DNA of 64,000 bases from Gulosibacter macacae. Lineage in GTDB: Bacteria > Actinomycetota > Actinomycetes > Actinomycetales > Microbacteriaceae. Shown here in pieces: positions 55,497 through 64,000 of this stretch. Location of the stretch: NCBI RefSeq assembly GCF_003865375.1, contig NZ_RQVS01000001.1:248001-312000 (forward strand), in the 5' to 3' direction. The notes under the pieces were generated by a model, which saw only the letters and a program-made list of their open reading frames with translations, had not been told where the DNA came from and did not search any database. Made by a program: the position numbers and the translations under genes. Numbering within the stretch: the first letter of the stretch is position 1; each line of letters opens with the position of its first letter.

Positions 55497-56189
55497 CTAG
55501 CCGCTGAGCGACTGCCCAATGCCCGCGACGAGGTTGATGGTTGCCGCGAGCACCACGGTGCCGAACGCAAACGAAAGGAGCGCCTGACGTAACGCCACGC
55601 GCCGAATCGGCGAGCGCGTTACGTTCACATCGGCCGTTTGATAGGTCATCCCGATGGTGAAGGCGTAGTAGGCAAAGTCGAGATAGTCAGGGTCCTCATC
55701 CTGATTGAAATCGAGTCCGCGCTGATAGCCGCCGCTCGCCGCATCCTGGTAGTAGAGGTGCGCATAGCGAAGCGTGAACTCCGTCTGCAGCAGTAACCAC
55801 GACAGCCCAATCGTGCCAAGCGTCACAAGTGCCGCCAGCGCGTTCATCGCTCCGGTCGTCGTCGCTGAACTCACGAGAAACGCCAGCACGGCCGCGACAC
55901 TCACGGCCGCAACGAGCACCGTAATGATGCTTGCGAGGCGCCGGCTCGGATCCTCACGCTGGGAGACAGCCGCCGTGGTCGCGGCAGACATCTTCGCGAT
56001 GGGAAGCCAGATCCACGCCAGCATGCTCACCACGAACACGGCCCAGCCAAGCGCGACCGCGCCAAGGTCAAGGCCGAGCACAGCGCCAATCGCCCCCGCG
56101 CCAACCCCAAGCGCCAAACAAACGGCAAGCCGCACCCACGCGCTACTTCGTTGCGAAGTTGCGGGGGTGCGGCTTGCCGATGTGGTCAT
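55497..56189 (-). CDS. DUF1345 membrane protein
   Basis: This 230-residue integral membrane protein has five predicted helices and belongs to the DUF1345 family. The conserved core DYLDFAYYAFTIGMTYQTADV and the RRVALRQALLSFAFGTVVLA region are diagnostic. The function is unknown. TAGATT lies six bases before ATG 56189, predicting a leaderless transcript. It is convergent with the acetyltransferase gene. Confidence 0.88.
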   Translation of the reverse strand: MTTSASRTPATSQRSSAWVRLAVCLALGVGAGAIGAVLGLDLGAVALGWAVFVVSMLAWIWLPIAKMSAATTAAVSQREDPSRRLASIITVLVAAVSVAAVLAFLVSSATTTGAMNALAALVTLGTIGLSWLLLQTEFTLRYAHLYYQDAASGGYQRGLDFNQDEDPDYLDFAYYAFTIGMTYQTADVNVTRSPIRRVALRQALLSFAFGTVVLAATINLVAGIGQSLSG

Positions 56190-56201
56190 GCGACCAATCT
56201 A
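56190..56201 (-). promoter_or_regulatory. Leaderless-type -10 box of DUF1345 gene
   Basis: On the minus strand TAGATT (56201-56196) is followed by six bases and the ATG at 56189. Confidence 0.6.
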
Positions 56202-56214
56202 GGGGAATGAATGC

Positions 56215-57000
56215 CTAGGCGAGTACGCGCGAGAGGAACGAGCGGGTGCGTTCGCGCTGCGGGTTCGTGAGCACCTCGCGGGGGTCGCCCTCTTCGACGA
56301 CGACGCCCTGATCCATGAACACGAGGTGGTCACCGACGTCACGGGCAAAGCCCATCTCGTGCGTCACGACAACCATGGTCATGCCGCTCTCGGCGAGCTG
56401 TTTCATGACTTCGAGCACATCGCCCACGAGCTCGGGGTCGAGCGCCGAGGTGGGCTCGTCAAAGAGCATGAGTTTCGGGTCCATCGCGAGCGCACGAGCA
56501 ATCGCCACACGCTGCTGCTGACCACCCGAGAGGTGCCCGGGGTAGGCCTTCGCTTTGTTGGCAAGGCCGACCCTGTCGAGGAGTTCCATCGCGCGGGCGG
56601 TTGCCGCGGCCTTCTTCTGACCCTTTACCCGCGTCGGTGCCTCGATGATGTTCTCGACGACCGTCATGTGGGGGAAAAGGTTGAAGCGCTGGAACACCAT
56701 GCCGATATCTTGGCGCTGCTTCGAGACCTCGGCCGGGCTCAGCTCATAGAGCTTGTCGCCGCGCTGGCGGTAGCCGACGAGTTCGTCTTCTACCCAGAGC
56801 CGACCGCCATCGATTGATTCGAGGTGGTTGATGCACCGCAAAAAAGTCGACTTGCCCGAGCCAGAGGGGCCGATCAGACACATCACTTCGCCGTGATTCA
56901 CGGTGAGCGAGATGTCCTTGAGCACCACATTGGAGCCGAACCGCTTGACGACGTGTTCGGCGCGGACCATGGGGTTGCCGCGGTCGTGTTTGCGCGTCAT
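56215..57000 (-). CDS. Amino-acid ABC transporter, ATP-binding subunit
   Basis: This 261-residue ATPase powers polar amino-acid import. Walker A is [10 protein letters not shown], the Q-loop [14 protein letters not shown], the signature [15 protein letters not shown], Walker [13 protein letters not shown] and the switch His [11 protein letters not shown]. These match the GlnQ/HisP-type group. The ATG overlaps the permease stop by four bases, indicating coupling. It is the last gene of a binding protein-permease-ATPase operon. Confidence 0.95.
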   Translation of the reverse strand: MTRKHDRGNPMVRAEHVVKRFGSNVVLKDISLTVNHGEVMCLIGPSGSGKSTFLRCINHLESIDGGRLWVEDELVGYRQRGDKLYELSPAEVSKQRQDIGMVFQRFNLFPHMTVVENIIEAPTRVKGQKKAAATARAMELLDRVGLANKAKAYPGHLSGGQQQRVAIARALAMDPKLMLFDEPTSALDPELVGDVLEVMKQLAESGMTMVVVTHEMGFARDVGDHLVFMDQGVVVEEGDPREVLTNPQRERTRSFLSRVLA

Positions 57001-58019
57001 GCGCCGTCTCCCTTCGGTGGGCCGGCTGGCGGTATGGCTTCGTCGTTACTCGCGGATGCAGTGGGATCGACGGTGCGAACCGTGCCCGTCGCGAGTTGCG
57101 CAGCGGTGCGGTTGTCGGCCTTCTCTTTCACTGGTGCGATGCCGCGTGCGTAGTAGGCCTCGAGATAGTGCTGGCCGACCATGAGGAGGCTCGTCACGAT
57201 GAGGTACCAGATGCTCGCCACGATGAGCAGCGGCACCGGTGCGTAGAGTGCCGCCGAAATCTCACGCGAGCGCGCATAGAGATCGAGGGTGAATCCGAGC
57301 GCGGTCACGAGCGAAGTGGTCTTGAGCATCGAGATAAGCTCGTTGCCCGTCGGCGGAATGATCACGCGCATCGATTGCGGCACGATGATGCGGAGCATCG
57401 TCGCGCGCCAGCTCATGCCGAGCGCCTTGGCCGCTTCTTCCTGACCGCGATCAACCGAAAGGATGCCTGAACGCACGATCTCGGCCATGTACGCGGCCTC
57501 ATTGAAGGCGAGACCGAGCACCGCGAGCCAGAAGAGGTCCATGCCGGTGAACGGGCTGAACGAGAAGAACTCGATGTCGGTGAACGGCACTCCCACACTG
57601 ACCTGGCGGTAGATCGTCGAGAGCAGTCCCCAAAACACGAGCTGCACGTAGACCGGGGTACCGCGGAAGAGCCAGAGGTAGAGCCACGAGATGGCCTTGA
57701 GTACCGGGTTGTCGCTGAGACGCATCACCGCCAGGATCAAGCCCATGACCACCGCGAGCACCATCGAAAAGACGGTGAGCGCGAGGGTGACGCCGGCAGC
57801 CTGGAAGATGCGCGCGTCAAAGAGGTACTGACCGACCCTGCCCCATTGGAACTCTTCACGCGTTGCCGCGTCGTAGACGAACAGCGCAAGCAGGAGCACC
57901 AGGATGATGGCAAAGGCCGTGCGCCACGGATGCCGCAGTTTGATGGCGGCAATGGGCTCACCATCGATGACGGCCGGGGACTGCGCCCCGGCCGTCGTAC
58001 GAGTGTTACTTGACTCCAT
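56997..58019 (-). CDS. Amino-acid ABC transporter, permease subunit
   Basis: This 340-residue inner-membrane permease has the HisMQ-type fold with about five or six helices. The EAA loop [24 protein letters not shown] (shown as the [10 protein letters not shown] part) contacts the ATPase. [15 protein letters not shown] and [14 protein letters not shown] are typical of polar amino-acid permeases. The C-terminal 55 residues form an unusual hydrophilic tail. Its start overlaps the binding-protein stop by 14 bases. Confidence 0.94.
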   Translation of the reverse strand: MESSNTRTTAGAQSPAVIDGEPIAAIKLRHPWRTAFAIILVLLLALFVYDAATREEFQWGRVGQYLFDARIFQAAGVTLALTVFSMVLAVVMGLILAVMRLSDNPVLKAISWLYLWLFRGTPVYVQLVFWGLLSTIYRQVSVGVPFTDIEFFSFSPFTGMDLFWLAVLGLAFNEAAYMAEIVRSGILSVDRGQEEAAKALGMSWRATMLRIIVPQSMRVIIPPTGNELISMLKTTSLVTALGFTLDLYARSREISAALYAPVPLLIVASIWYLIVTSLLMVGQHYLEAYYARGIAPVKEKADNRTAAQLATGTVRTVDPTASASNDEAIPPAGPPKGDGA

Positions 58020-58929
58020 TGATCACTGCAGTCGTCACAGCACCGGCCTCAACGCCCCAGTTCTCGAGGATCGTCGTGTAGACGCCCTCGTCCATGAGCT
58101 CCTGCATCGCAATCTTCACGGCTTCGGTGAGCTGCGAGTCCTTGGCAAACACGAGGCCGTACGGGGCGGCGTCAAAGATGTCGCCTTCGAGCACGACCTT
58201 GCCCTCCGAGAGCTTCACCGAGTTCTGGGCGATCGGCGAGTCAGCAAGCATGTACGGAACGTTGCCGAGCACGACATCGTTGGTGGCCTCATCCTGGCCG
58301 TCCTTCTTGAGGATCTCGACGGCCGGCTTACCGGCGGCGACGCACTCATCGCTCTTCGCCATGAGGTAGTCGTCAGAGGTGGTGGTTGCCTGCGCGCCAA
58401 TGGTCAGGCCGCAAAGCTCGGCCGGCAGCGGGTCGACCTCAGCGCCGCGCACGAACTGCAGACCGGCCTCGTAGAAGTCGACGAAGTCAACCGACGCCTG
58501 GCGTTCGACGGTGTCGGAGAAGCTCGACGAGCCCATGTGCAGGGTGCCGCCGTCGACCTTGGGAATGATCTGGTCAAAGCCTTCCTTCGACCACTCGACG
58601 GTGAGGCCAAGCTTTGCGCCGACGGCGTCAACGAGCTCAACTTCCCAACCAATCGGGTTGCCGTCGGGGCCGGCGTACTGGTTGGGGGCGTACGTGGCGT
58701 CAGTGCCGACCTTGAGTACGCCGCCCGAGGCGATGTCCTCAGGGACGAGCGCGCTGGCCGCATCCGACTTTGTGACTTCAGCGACCGGTGCCGCATCAGT
58801 GCCGCCCGGTGCGCCACCTTCGTTGTTCTGTACGCAACCGGTGAGGACGAGTGCAGCCGAGGCGGCAATCGCGAGGAAGCCGAGGCCCGAGCGCAGGCGA
58901 CGTGGTGATCGTGAGGAGTTGGAGTGCAT
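58006..58929 (-). CDS. Amino-acid ABC transporter, substrate-binding lipoprotein
   Basis: This 307-residue solute-binding protein is tethered by lipid at Cys32 in the lipobox LVLTGC. Two-lobe family-3 SBP features are present: KVGTDATYAPNQY, GWEVELVDAVGAKLGL and EGFDQIIPKVDGG. Ligands are probably polar amino acids. It is the first gene of the operon, so it sets the specificity. A 190-base gap to parC upstream contains no gene. Confidence 0.93.
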   Translation of the reverse strand: MHSNSSRSPRRLRSGLGFLAIAASAALVLTGCVQNNEGGAPGGTDAAPVAEVTKSDAASALVPEDIASGGVLKVGTDATYAPNQYAGPDGNPIGWEVELVDAVGAKLGLTVEWSKEGFDQIIPKVDGGTLHMGSSSFSDTVERQASVDFVDFYEAGLQFVRGAEVDPLPAELCGLTIGAQATTTSDDYLMAKSDECVAAGKPAVEILKKDGQDEATNDVVLGNVPYMLADSPIAQNSVKLSEGKVVLEGDIFDAAPYGLVFAKDSQLTEAVKIAMQELMDEGVYTTILENWGVEAGAVTTAVINGVK

Positions 58930-59118
58930 CGTTGCGACTCGCTTTCGTCATGCCGAGCGGCTGTGCTCGGCAACGGACTAGTGATTCAGCAGTGCTGTAA
59001 ATGAGCGACTTTCATCACCCTGGCTTAGGAGCATAGCGAATAGCTGACCGATCATGTTGCTGACGTTACCGATCGACAGAAAAACGTGATGCAGAACGGA
59101 CAACTTGTTAGGACAGAC

Positions 59119-61620
59119 CTAGCTTTCCGTGTCACTTGTGTCGTCACCGATGGCGTGACCGACCCAAGCGACTGCCGAATCGAGCTGGACGCCGGAGGCA
59201 TCGCGCTTGGCGAGCCCCTCGGGCAGCTCTCGAATGGCGCCATCCTTCGCATTTGCGCGCGCCGGTGCCGCACCTACCCAGGCGGTCGCCAGACGGCTCT
59301 CGCCACGTACAAATCGTTGCGCACGCACACCGCCAGTCGCACGGCCCTTGGCGGGGAACTCACCGAGGGCGCTCGTCTTAGCGCTGCCGTTCACATCGCT
59401 GAACAGTGCTTCATCACTCGGGGGCTCGGCAATTGTGACCACCACGGCGTCAGCGATATCGGCTGCGGCGACAACGTTGAACGCGATGACTCGAGCCTGC
59501 GAGGCGAGCTTGACCCCGGCCATCCCACCTGCATTTGCCCCCTGGGGACGCACGAGCGAGGCCGAGTAGTGCAGCAATTGTGCATCCGAGGTGACAAATA
59601 CGAGTGTGTCGTCGTCGCTGGCGCGGGCCGCTCCGACAACCTCATCGCCCGGCTTGAGGTTGATCGCCGAAAGCTCGTGCGCCCGGCCCCACTCGGCCGG
59701 ATTGACCCGCTTCACCACGCCGTCGCGGGTGGCAAGCGCGAGCGGCACTTCTGCGCCAAGGGCCACGAGCCCGACGATGCGCTCACCCTTCTCGGTGATG
59801 TTGAAGTATTCGCGGGCTGAGACACCGGCCGAGAGCAGTGCCGATGCGGCCGGTGCCACAGGAAGCGAGGCCGCGGTCATGCGGTACACCCGACCCAGGT
59901 TCGTCACCGCGCCAATATCACCCTGCGTCGAGGCTTCGACATCGGCGGCGACCGCATCGTGCTTCGATCGGCGACGGGGTCGGGGGAGCTGGCCCGACTC
60001 ATCCAGGTCAATGCGCAGGATGCGGCCGGTGGCCGAAAGCAGCACGCGCGTCGGTGCATCTGGAATCTGGAGCGCATCGGGAGTGACGAGCTTGCTGGCA
60101 CCGCGGACCGGCGCCTCCACGGCACCCTCGGTGAGCAGAAGCGTTCGCCGCGGAGTGGCGAACTCATCGGCCGCGGCTTCAAGCTCGCGACTCACCTGCT
60201 CACGCAACAAGGTCGGGGAGGCGAGGAGCTCTTCGAGCGCCGCAATCTCGCGACGCAGATTGTCGGCCTCGCCCTCGAGCTCAATGCGCGAAAACTTGGT
60301 GAGTCGACGCAGACGCAATTCGAGGATGTACTCGGCCTGAATCTCGCTGAGATCGAAGACGAGCATGAGTCGCCCCCGGGCCTCTTCCGAGTCGTCGGAG
60401 GAACGAATGATCTGGATGACCTCGTCAATGTCGAGGATCGCAATGAGCAAGCCTTCAACGAGGTGCAGCCGGTCGCGTCGCTTACCAAGGCGGAATTCGC
60501 TGCGGCGGCGCACCACGCTCAGGCGGTGGTCGAGGTAGACCTGCAGGAGTTCCTTGAGCCCGAGCGTGCGCGGTCCACCATCGACGAGCGCCACATTGTT
60601 GATGTGGAACGACTCTTCCAACGGTGTGTGCCGATAGAGCTGCTCGAGCACGGCTTCCGGCGCGAATCCGGTCTTGATTTCGATCACGAGCTTCAGACCG
60701 TGTTTGCGGTCGGTGAGGTCGATGACGTCAGAAATACCGGCAAGCTTCTTGGACTGCACGCCCTGCTTGATCTTGTCGATCACCTTCTCGGGGCCAACGA
60801 GATAGGGGAGTTCGGTGACGACGATGCCCTTGCGGCGCGCAGTGACCGACTCGATCTGCGTGGTAGCGCGCATGCGGAACGAGCCACGGCCGGTCTCATA
60901 TGCATCCCGAATGCCCTCGAGACCAACGATGCGCGCGCCCGCGGGCAGGTCGGGTCCGGGCACGTGCGCCATGAGGTCGTCGAGCGATGCCTCGGGGTTC
61001 GCGAGGAGATGCCGCGCCGCAGACACAACTTCACCAAGGTTGTGCGGCGCCATATTCGTCGCCATACCGACGGCGATGCCGCTTGCACCATTGACCAGCA
61101 GATTCGGCCAGGCTGCTGGCAACACTTCGGGTTGCTGCAGCGAGTTGTCGTAGTTCGGAACGAAGTCGACGACGTCTTCGTCGAGTGAATCGGTGAGCGC
61201 GAGCGCCGAGGCTTCGAGCCGCGCTTCGGTATAGCGCGCCGCAGCCGGGCCATCGTCGAGGGAGCCGAAGTTGCCGTGGCCATCGACGAGCGGCACGCGC
61301 AGTGTGAACCACTGGGCCAAACGCACCAATGCGTCGTAGATGGCCGTGTCGCCGTGCGGGTGCAGCTTGCCCATCACATCGCCAACTACGCGCGCCGACT
61401 TCACGTGGCCGCGGTCTGGGCGCAGGCCCATCTCAGTCATTTGAAACAGGATGCGCCGCTGCACCGGCTTGAGTCCGTCACGAGCATCGGGCAGGGCACG
61501 CGAATAGATCACCGAGTAGGCGTATTCGAGGAATGACCCTCGCATTTCGGTCGAGACATCGACGTCGTCGATGCGCTCGACGTCGCGGTGCTGGTTACCT
61601 GACTCGGTCGACGTGCTCAT
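59119..61620 (-). CDS. parC: DNA topoisomerase IV subunit A
   Basis: ParC cuts and rejoins DNA in the topoisomerase IV heterotetramer with ParE (52722). The 833-residue protein has the catalytic Tyr130 in AARYTEARL, the quinolone region [13 protein letters not shown] (Thr92 and Asp96 at the GyrA Ser83 and Asp87 positions), and [12 protein letters not shown]-type [17 protein letters not shown]. Beta-propeller repeats fill the C-terminus. ATG 61620 begins [10 protein letters not shown]; the frame extends further upstream without homology. It is divergent from the phosphodiesterase gene. Confidence 0.93.
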   Translation of the reverse strand: MSTSTESGNQHRDVERIDDVDVSTEMRGSFLEYAYSVIYSRALPDARDGLKPVQRRILFQMTEMGLRPDRGHVKSARVVGDVMGKLHPHGDTAIYDALVRLAQWFTLRVPLVDGHGNFGSLDDGPAAARYTEARLEASALALTDSLDEDVVDFVPNYDNSLQQPEVLPAAWPNLLVNGASGIAVGMATNMAPHNLGEVVSAARHLLANPEASLDDLMAHVPGPDLPAGARIVGLEGIRDAYETGRGSFRMRATTQIESVTARRKGIVVTELPYLVGPEKVIDKIKQGVQSKKLAGISDVIDLTDRKHGLKLVIEIKTGFAPEAVLEQLYRHTPLEESFHINNVALVDGGPRTLGLKELLQVYLDHRLSVVRRRSEFRLGKRRDRLHLVEGLLIAILDIDEVIQIIRSSDDSEEARGRLMLVFDLSEIQAEYILELRLRRLTKFSRIELEGEADNLRREIAALEELLASPTLLREQVSRELEAAADEFATPRRTLLLTEGAVEAPVRGASKLVTPDALQIPDAPTRVLLSATGRILRIDLDESGQLPRPRRRSKHDAVAADVEASTQGDIGAVTNLGRVYRMTAASLPVAPAASALLSAGVSAREYFNITEKGERIVGLVALGAEVPLALATRDGVVKRVNPAEWGRAHELSAINLKPGDEVVGAARASDDDTLVFVTSDAQLLHYSASLVRPQGANAGGMAGVKLASQARVIAFNVVAAADIADAVVVTIAEPPSDEALFSDVNGSAKTSALGEFPAKGRATGGVRAQRFVRGESRLATAWVGAAPARANAKDGAIRELPEGLAKRDASGVQLDSAVAWVGHAIGDDTSDTES

Positions 61621-61658
61621 TGGTGGATCGGTGCTCTGCCTATGGAAAGATGGATCGG

Positions 61659-62798
61659 ATGAGCCCCATCGTATTGAGCGCGGGCGAGCGACGGCCGTCC
61701 CTCGCCGAAGTCCTGCCGAATTGCCTGGCCGCAATTCGTGGTGAACGCGGGTCGATGGAACTGCCGCCCGTGCGCGGTGCGGTCGTCATGCTCGTGGATG
61801 GACTCGGTGCCGAACTCCTGCGCGCTCGCGCCGGACACGCTCGTCACCTCGTGCGCGGGTGGGCCAAGCGCGAAACCGGGTTTGCTTTTCCGTCAACGAC
61901 CGTGGCCGGGATTACCTCGCTTACGACCGCGACTCGCGCGGGTGAACACGGACTCGTCGGCTACTCGGTCTTCGATCGCGCCGCGGGTACTTACCGCAAC
62001 CAGCTCAGTGGCTGGGGCGAGGGGATGGAACCGGCGACCTGGCAGCTGCGGCCGACCGTCTTCGAACAGCTGGTGGCTGATCGCTCGGCAATCGAACCCT
62101 TTGTCGTTTCGGTAGAGACCTATCGTGACTCGGGGCTCACGGCGGCATCGCTACGCGGTGCCACCTATGTGGGCGGCGACACGATGCGTGAGCGCGTCGA
62201 ACTTACGGCGAAAATCTCTGCTGACCGGGCGCATCCGCTTGTGTACCTCTACCACGCCGAGCTCGACCAGGCCGGGCACAAGTACGGCTCGGAGTCAGAC
62301 CAGTGGCTGGCTCGACTCGAAGAGCTCGATGCCGCTTTTGCGCACCTGCTGGCGCTTCTTCCCGCCGATATTGGCGTGCTCGTCGTCGCTGACCACGGGA
62401 TGCTCGACATTCGTGAACACGAGCAGGTCGACCTCGAGGGCGAGCTGCTCGACGATCTCGTTGCGCTCGCCGGCGAACCGCGATTGCGGCACCTCTATTT
62501 GCGAGAACAATCAGCCGATCTGCTCGCCGATGTGCTTGCCCGCTACCGCGCCGCCGAAGGACATCGCGCCGAGGTGCTCAGTCGGAAAGAGGCAATTGCG
62601 GCCGGCTGGTACGGGCCGGTGGTCGTGCCCGAGGCCGCCGAACGCATTGGCGATATCGTGCTCGCGGCTCGCAAGCGGGTGACCTACTACACCGCTCACT
62701 TTGACGCGAAAGTCCGCTCGGTCATCGGTCAGCACGGGTCGATCACCGACACCGAAACGATCGTGCCGCTCATTCGGCACGGCGCCTTCGCCCGCTGA
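61659..62798 (+). CDS. Alkaline phosphatase superfamily phosphodiesterase/pyrophosphatase
   Basis: This 379-residue protein is related to type I phosphodiesterases and nucleotide pyrophosphatases. The metal and nucleophile positions are recognisable: [12 protein letters not shown] (Asp), [11 protein letters not shown] (Thr nucleophile), [12 protein letters not shown] (Asp and His) and VVADHGMLD (Asp-His). No signal peptide is visible, so it acts in the cytoplasm. ATG 61650 is an alternative start three codons earlier. Between parC and sepH in many actinobacteria. The substrate is unknown. Confidence 0.88.
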   Translation: MSPIVLSAGERRPSLAEVLPNCLAAIRGERGSMELPPVRGAVVMLVDGLGAELLRARAGHARHLVRGWAKRETGFAFPSTTVAGITSLTTATRAGEHGLVGYSVFDRAAGTYRNQLSGWGEGMEPATWQLRPTVFEQLVADRSAIEPFVVSVETYRDSGLTAASLRGATYVGGDTMRERVELTAKISADRAHPLVYLYHAELDQAGHKYGSESDQWLARLEELDAAFAHLLALLPADIGVLVVADHGMLDIREHEQVDLEGELLDDLVALAGEPRLRHLYLREQSADLLADVLARYRAAEGHRAEVLSRKEAIAAGWYGPVVVPEAAERIGDIVLAARKRVTYYTAHFDAKVRSVIGQHGSITDTETIVPLIRHGAFAR

Positions 62799-62826
62799 TC
62801 TGGAGCCCTGAGGTTCTCCTGACCTC

Positions 62827-62849
62827 GTGCACTGAGGTTCTCGAAGTGC
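62827..62849 (-). repeat. Post-stop repeat copy (minus orientation)
   Basis: GTGCACTGAGGTTCTCGAAGTG lies between the phosphodiesterase stop and the sepH stop. A half copy, CCTGAGGTTCTC, is at 62807. The reverse complement contains CTTCGAGAACCTCAG. Confidence 0.6.
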
Positions 62850-62853
62850 GCTA

Positions 62854-63999
62854 CTAGTCGTCGTCGGTCTTTGTACCGAAGACGATCTCGTCCCAACTCG
62901 GCATAGAGGGGCGACCGCCTTTGCGTCGCTGTTGGCGGGCGTCATCGGCACGATCGGCTTCAGCCCGCTCGGCGTCGGTTCGTTCGAGACCGTCAAGCGG
63001 CACCACACCAGAGTCATGCTGCTCAGGTTCGGCGGCCACCGGCGTGACCTCAGCCTGAGGCTCGTCGTCAGGCTCGTCGTGGTTCGCCTCGAGATTTGCC
63101 GAAGGATGCTCGGGACGCGTGCGGGCAAATGGCGTCACGAGCGCCTGCGGAGCGCTGTCTTCGGCGTCATCGACAGTCGACACGTCGCTCAGACCAGCTT
63201 GAAAATTGAACTCAAATTCGTCGTCACCGTACTCGGCTTCTTCGTCATAGGGTGCGGCGCTTCGTTCCCCGCGGCGGCGGCGCAGGGCATCCAGAAGATC
63301 GGCGGTTTCGTTCGCGGTCGTCTGCGTCAATTGCGTCTCGGCAAAGTGATCGCGGGGTCGCTCGGTCGGGGGAGCGGGAATCACCGCATCGGTCGGATGC
63401 ACATCAACAGCTCGCAGGTGCGGACCGCCGAGCGGCGGGAGCTCGCCCTGTTGCGACAGCGTGATCGCGGCGGGGGAGATGGCCTGGAGCGAGTGGATCT
63501 TCGCATCGAAGCTCCACAGCGCATTTCGGGTGACATCGTCGGTGACGAAGTCGAGGCCAACGTGCCAGCCCGTCTCTGGGTCCTTCCACGCATCCCAGCG
63601 AATGCTGTTTGCGGCCAACTGTTCGAGGCGATCGTCGATCGCGCTCCCGAACGTGGCGCCCTCGCCGGCCAGCGGGTCGAGCGGCTGCTGCACGCGCACG
63701 GATACGCTGCGAGCCTGCTCAACGATGTAGCCGCGCTCGGCGAGGATGGGGCCTTCGAACCGCGCCACCAACTCGCGCTCGGCGCCGGTGGAGTCGACCA
63801 CTTCATCGACCGTGCGACCGGCGCGAATGAGCTGCTGAATCACCCGCGGCGGCACCTTCGGGCCGACGGATCGAGCCGCGGCACGCGGGCGAAGCGCATC
63901 GCGCAGAGCTTCATCGACAACAAGGCGGTAGCGGGTGCCATCACTGCTCGTCGCAATGACATCACCGTGCTCGATTCCGACGAACCGAAGCTCCTGCAT
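62854..63999 (-). CDS. sepH: Septation protein SepH
   Basis: SepH binds FtsZ and promotes its assembly during division in actinobacteria. The 381-residue protein starts MQELRFVGIEHGDVI and has the conserved N-terminal DUF3071 region with helix-turn-helix-like PPRVIQQLIRAGRTVDEVV, then an acidic disordered linker of about 180 residues. The C-terminal signature RPSMPSWDEIVFGTK is present. The start codon lies at the very edge of the window, so its ribosome-binding site cannot be seen. The neighbourhood parC-phosphodiesterase-sepH is typical. Confidence 0.92.
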   Translation of the reverse strand: MQELRFVGIEHGDVIATSSDGTRYRLVVDEALRDALRPRAAARSVGPKVPPRVIQQLIRAGRTVDEVVDSTGAERELVARFEGPILAERGYIVEQARSVSVRVQQPLDPLAGEGATFGSAIDDRLEQLAANSIRWDAWKDPETGWHVGLDFVTDDVTRNALWSFDAKIHSLQAISPAAITLSQQGELPPLGGPHLRAVDVHPTDAVIPAPPTERPRDHFAETQLTQTTANETADLLDALRRRRGERSAAPYDEEAEYGDDEFEFNFQAGLSDVSTVDDAEDSAPQALVTPFARTRPEHPSANLEANHDEPDDEPQAEVTPVAAEPEQHDSGVVPLDGLERTDAERAEADRADDARQQRRKGGRPSMPSWDEIVFGTKTDDD

Positions 64000-64000
64000 C

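Overview
The window is chromosomal DNA from a high-GC actinobacterium, most likely a member of the Microbacteriaceae. The evidence is uniform GC-rich codon use, frequent GTG starts, DUF3145, DUF4191 and SepH, a homodimeric pyruvate dehydrogenase AceE, a polyphosphate glucokinase, a FasR-type regulator beside fabD-fabH-acpP-fabF, the glnA2-glnE-glnA set, and a SigA with a long lysine-rich and acidic N-terminal extension. Almost everything is core genome. No insertion sequence, prophage or CRISPR array is visible.

Layout. 1-6570: the start of an SDR gene, a CAT-anticodon tRNA, a secreted LAxTG-anchored surface protein, glycogen phosphorylase and DUF3145. 6760-14543 (minus strand): the type II fatty-acid synthase operon with its regulator FasR, then aceE. 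14744-20997: an AhpE-like peroxiredoxin, tRNA-Val, two secreted or membrane proteins, an efflux/amidohydrolase pair (both genes frameshifted) and apt. 21014-28159: PH-domain protein, NIF3, a degenerate zinc-ribbon coiled-coil protein, RNase P RNA, a drug-type MFS pump, ppgK, map, a small conserved protein and panB. 28213-37301: nitrogen assimilation (glnA2, glnE, glnA), with a three-gene ATP-grasp / DUF1704 peptidase / N-formylglutamate amidohydrolase operon inserted between glnE and glnA. 37437-47618: RDD and DUF4191 proteins, a membrane pseudokinase, sucB and lpdA (which with aceE supply 2-oxoacid dehydrogenase parts), pepA, PAC2 and an MFS gene with an Arg12 tail. 47757-54818: sigA, an ectB-like aminotransferase followed by a CofE-like ligase, a convergent ATP-grasp gene, and parE. 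54893-63999: acetyltransferase, DUF1345 protein, an amino-acid ABC transporter, parC, a phosphodiesterase and sepH.

The most interesting items are: (1) the principal sigma factor carries two tandem Rho_N-like modules in its N-terminal extension; (2) the ATP-grasp/DUF1704/N-formylglutamate amidohydrolase operon sits inside the glutamine synthetase locus; (3) ectB lies next to a CofE-like ligase, with no ectA or ectC; (4) at least nine genes share a TANNNT-N6/7-start architecture that predicts leaderless mRNAs; (5) a short repeat, CTTCGAGnnCCTCAG, recurs just after stop codons, and a longer REP-like palindrome occurs in three intergenic gaps; (6) four single-base losses, three of them in homopolymer runs, break three otherwise conserved genes and look more like sequencing errors than decay.

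All calls come from reading the sequence and translated motifs. No database search was possible.
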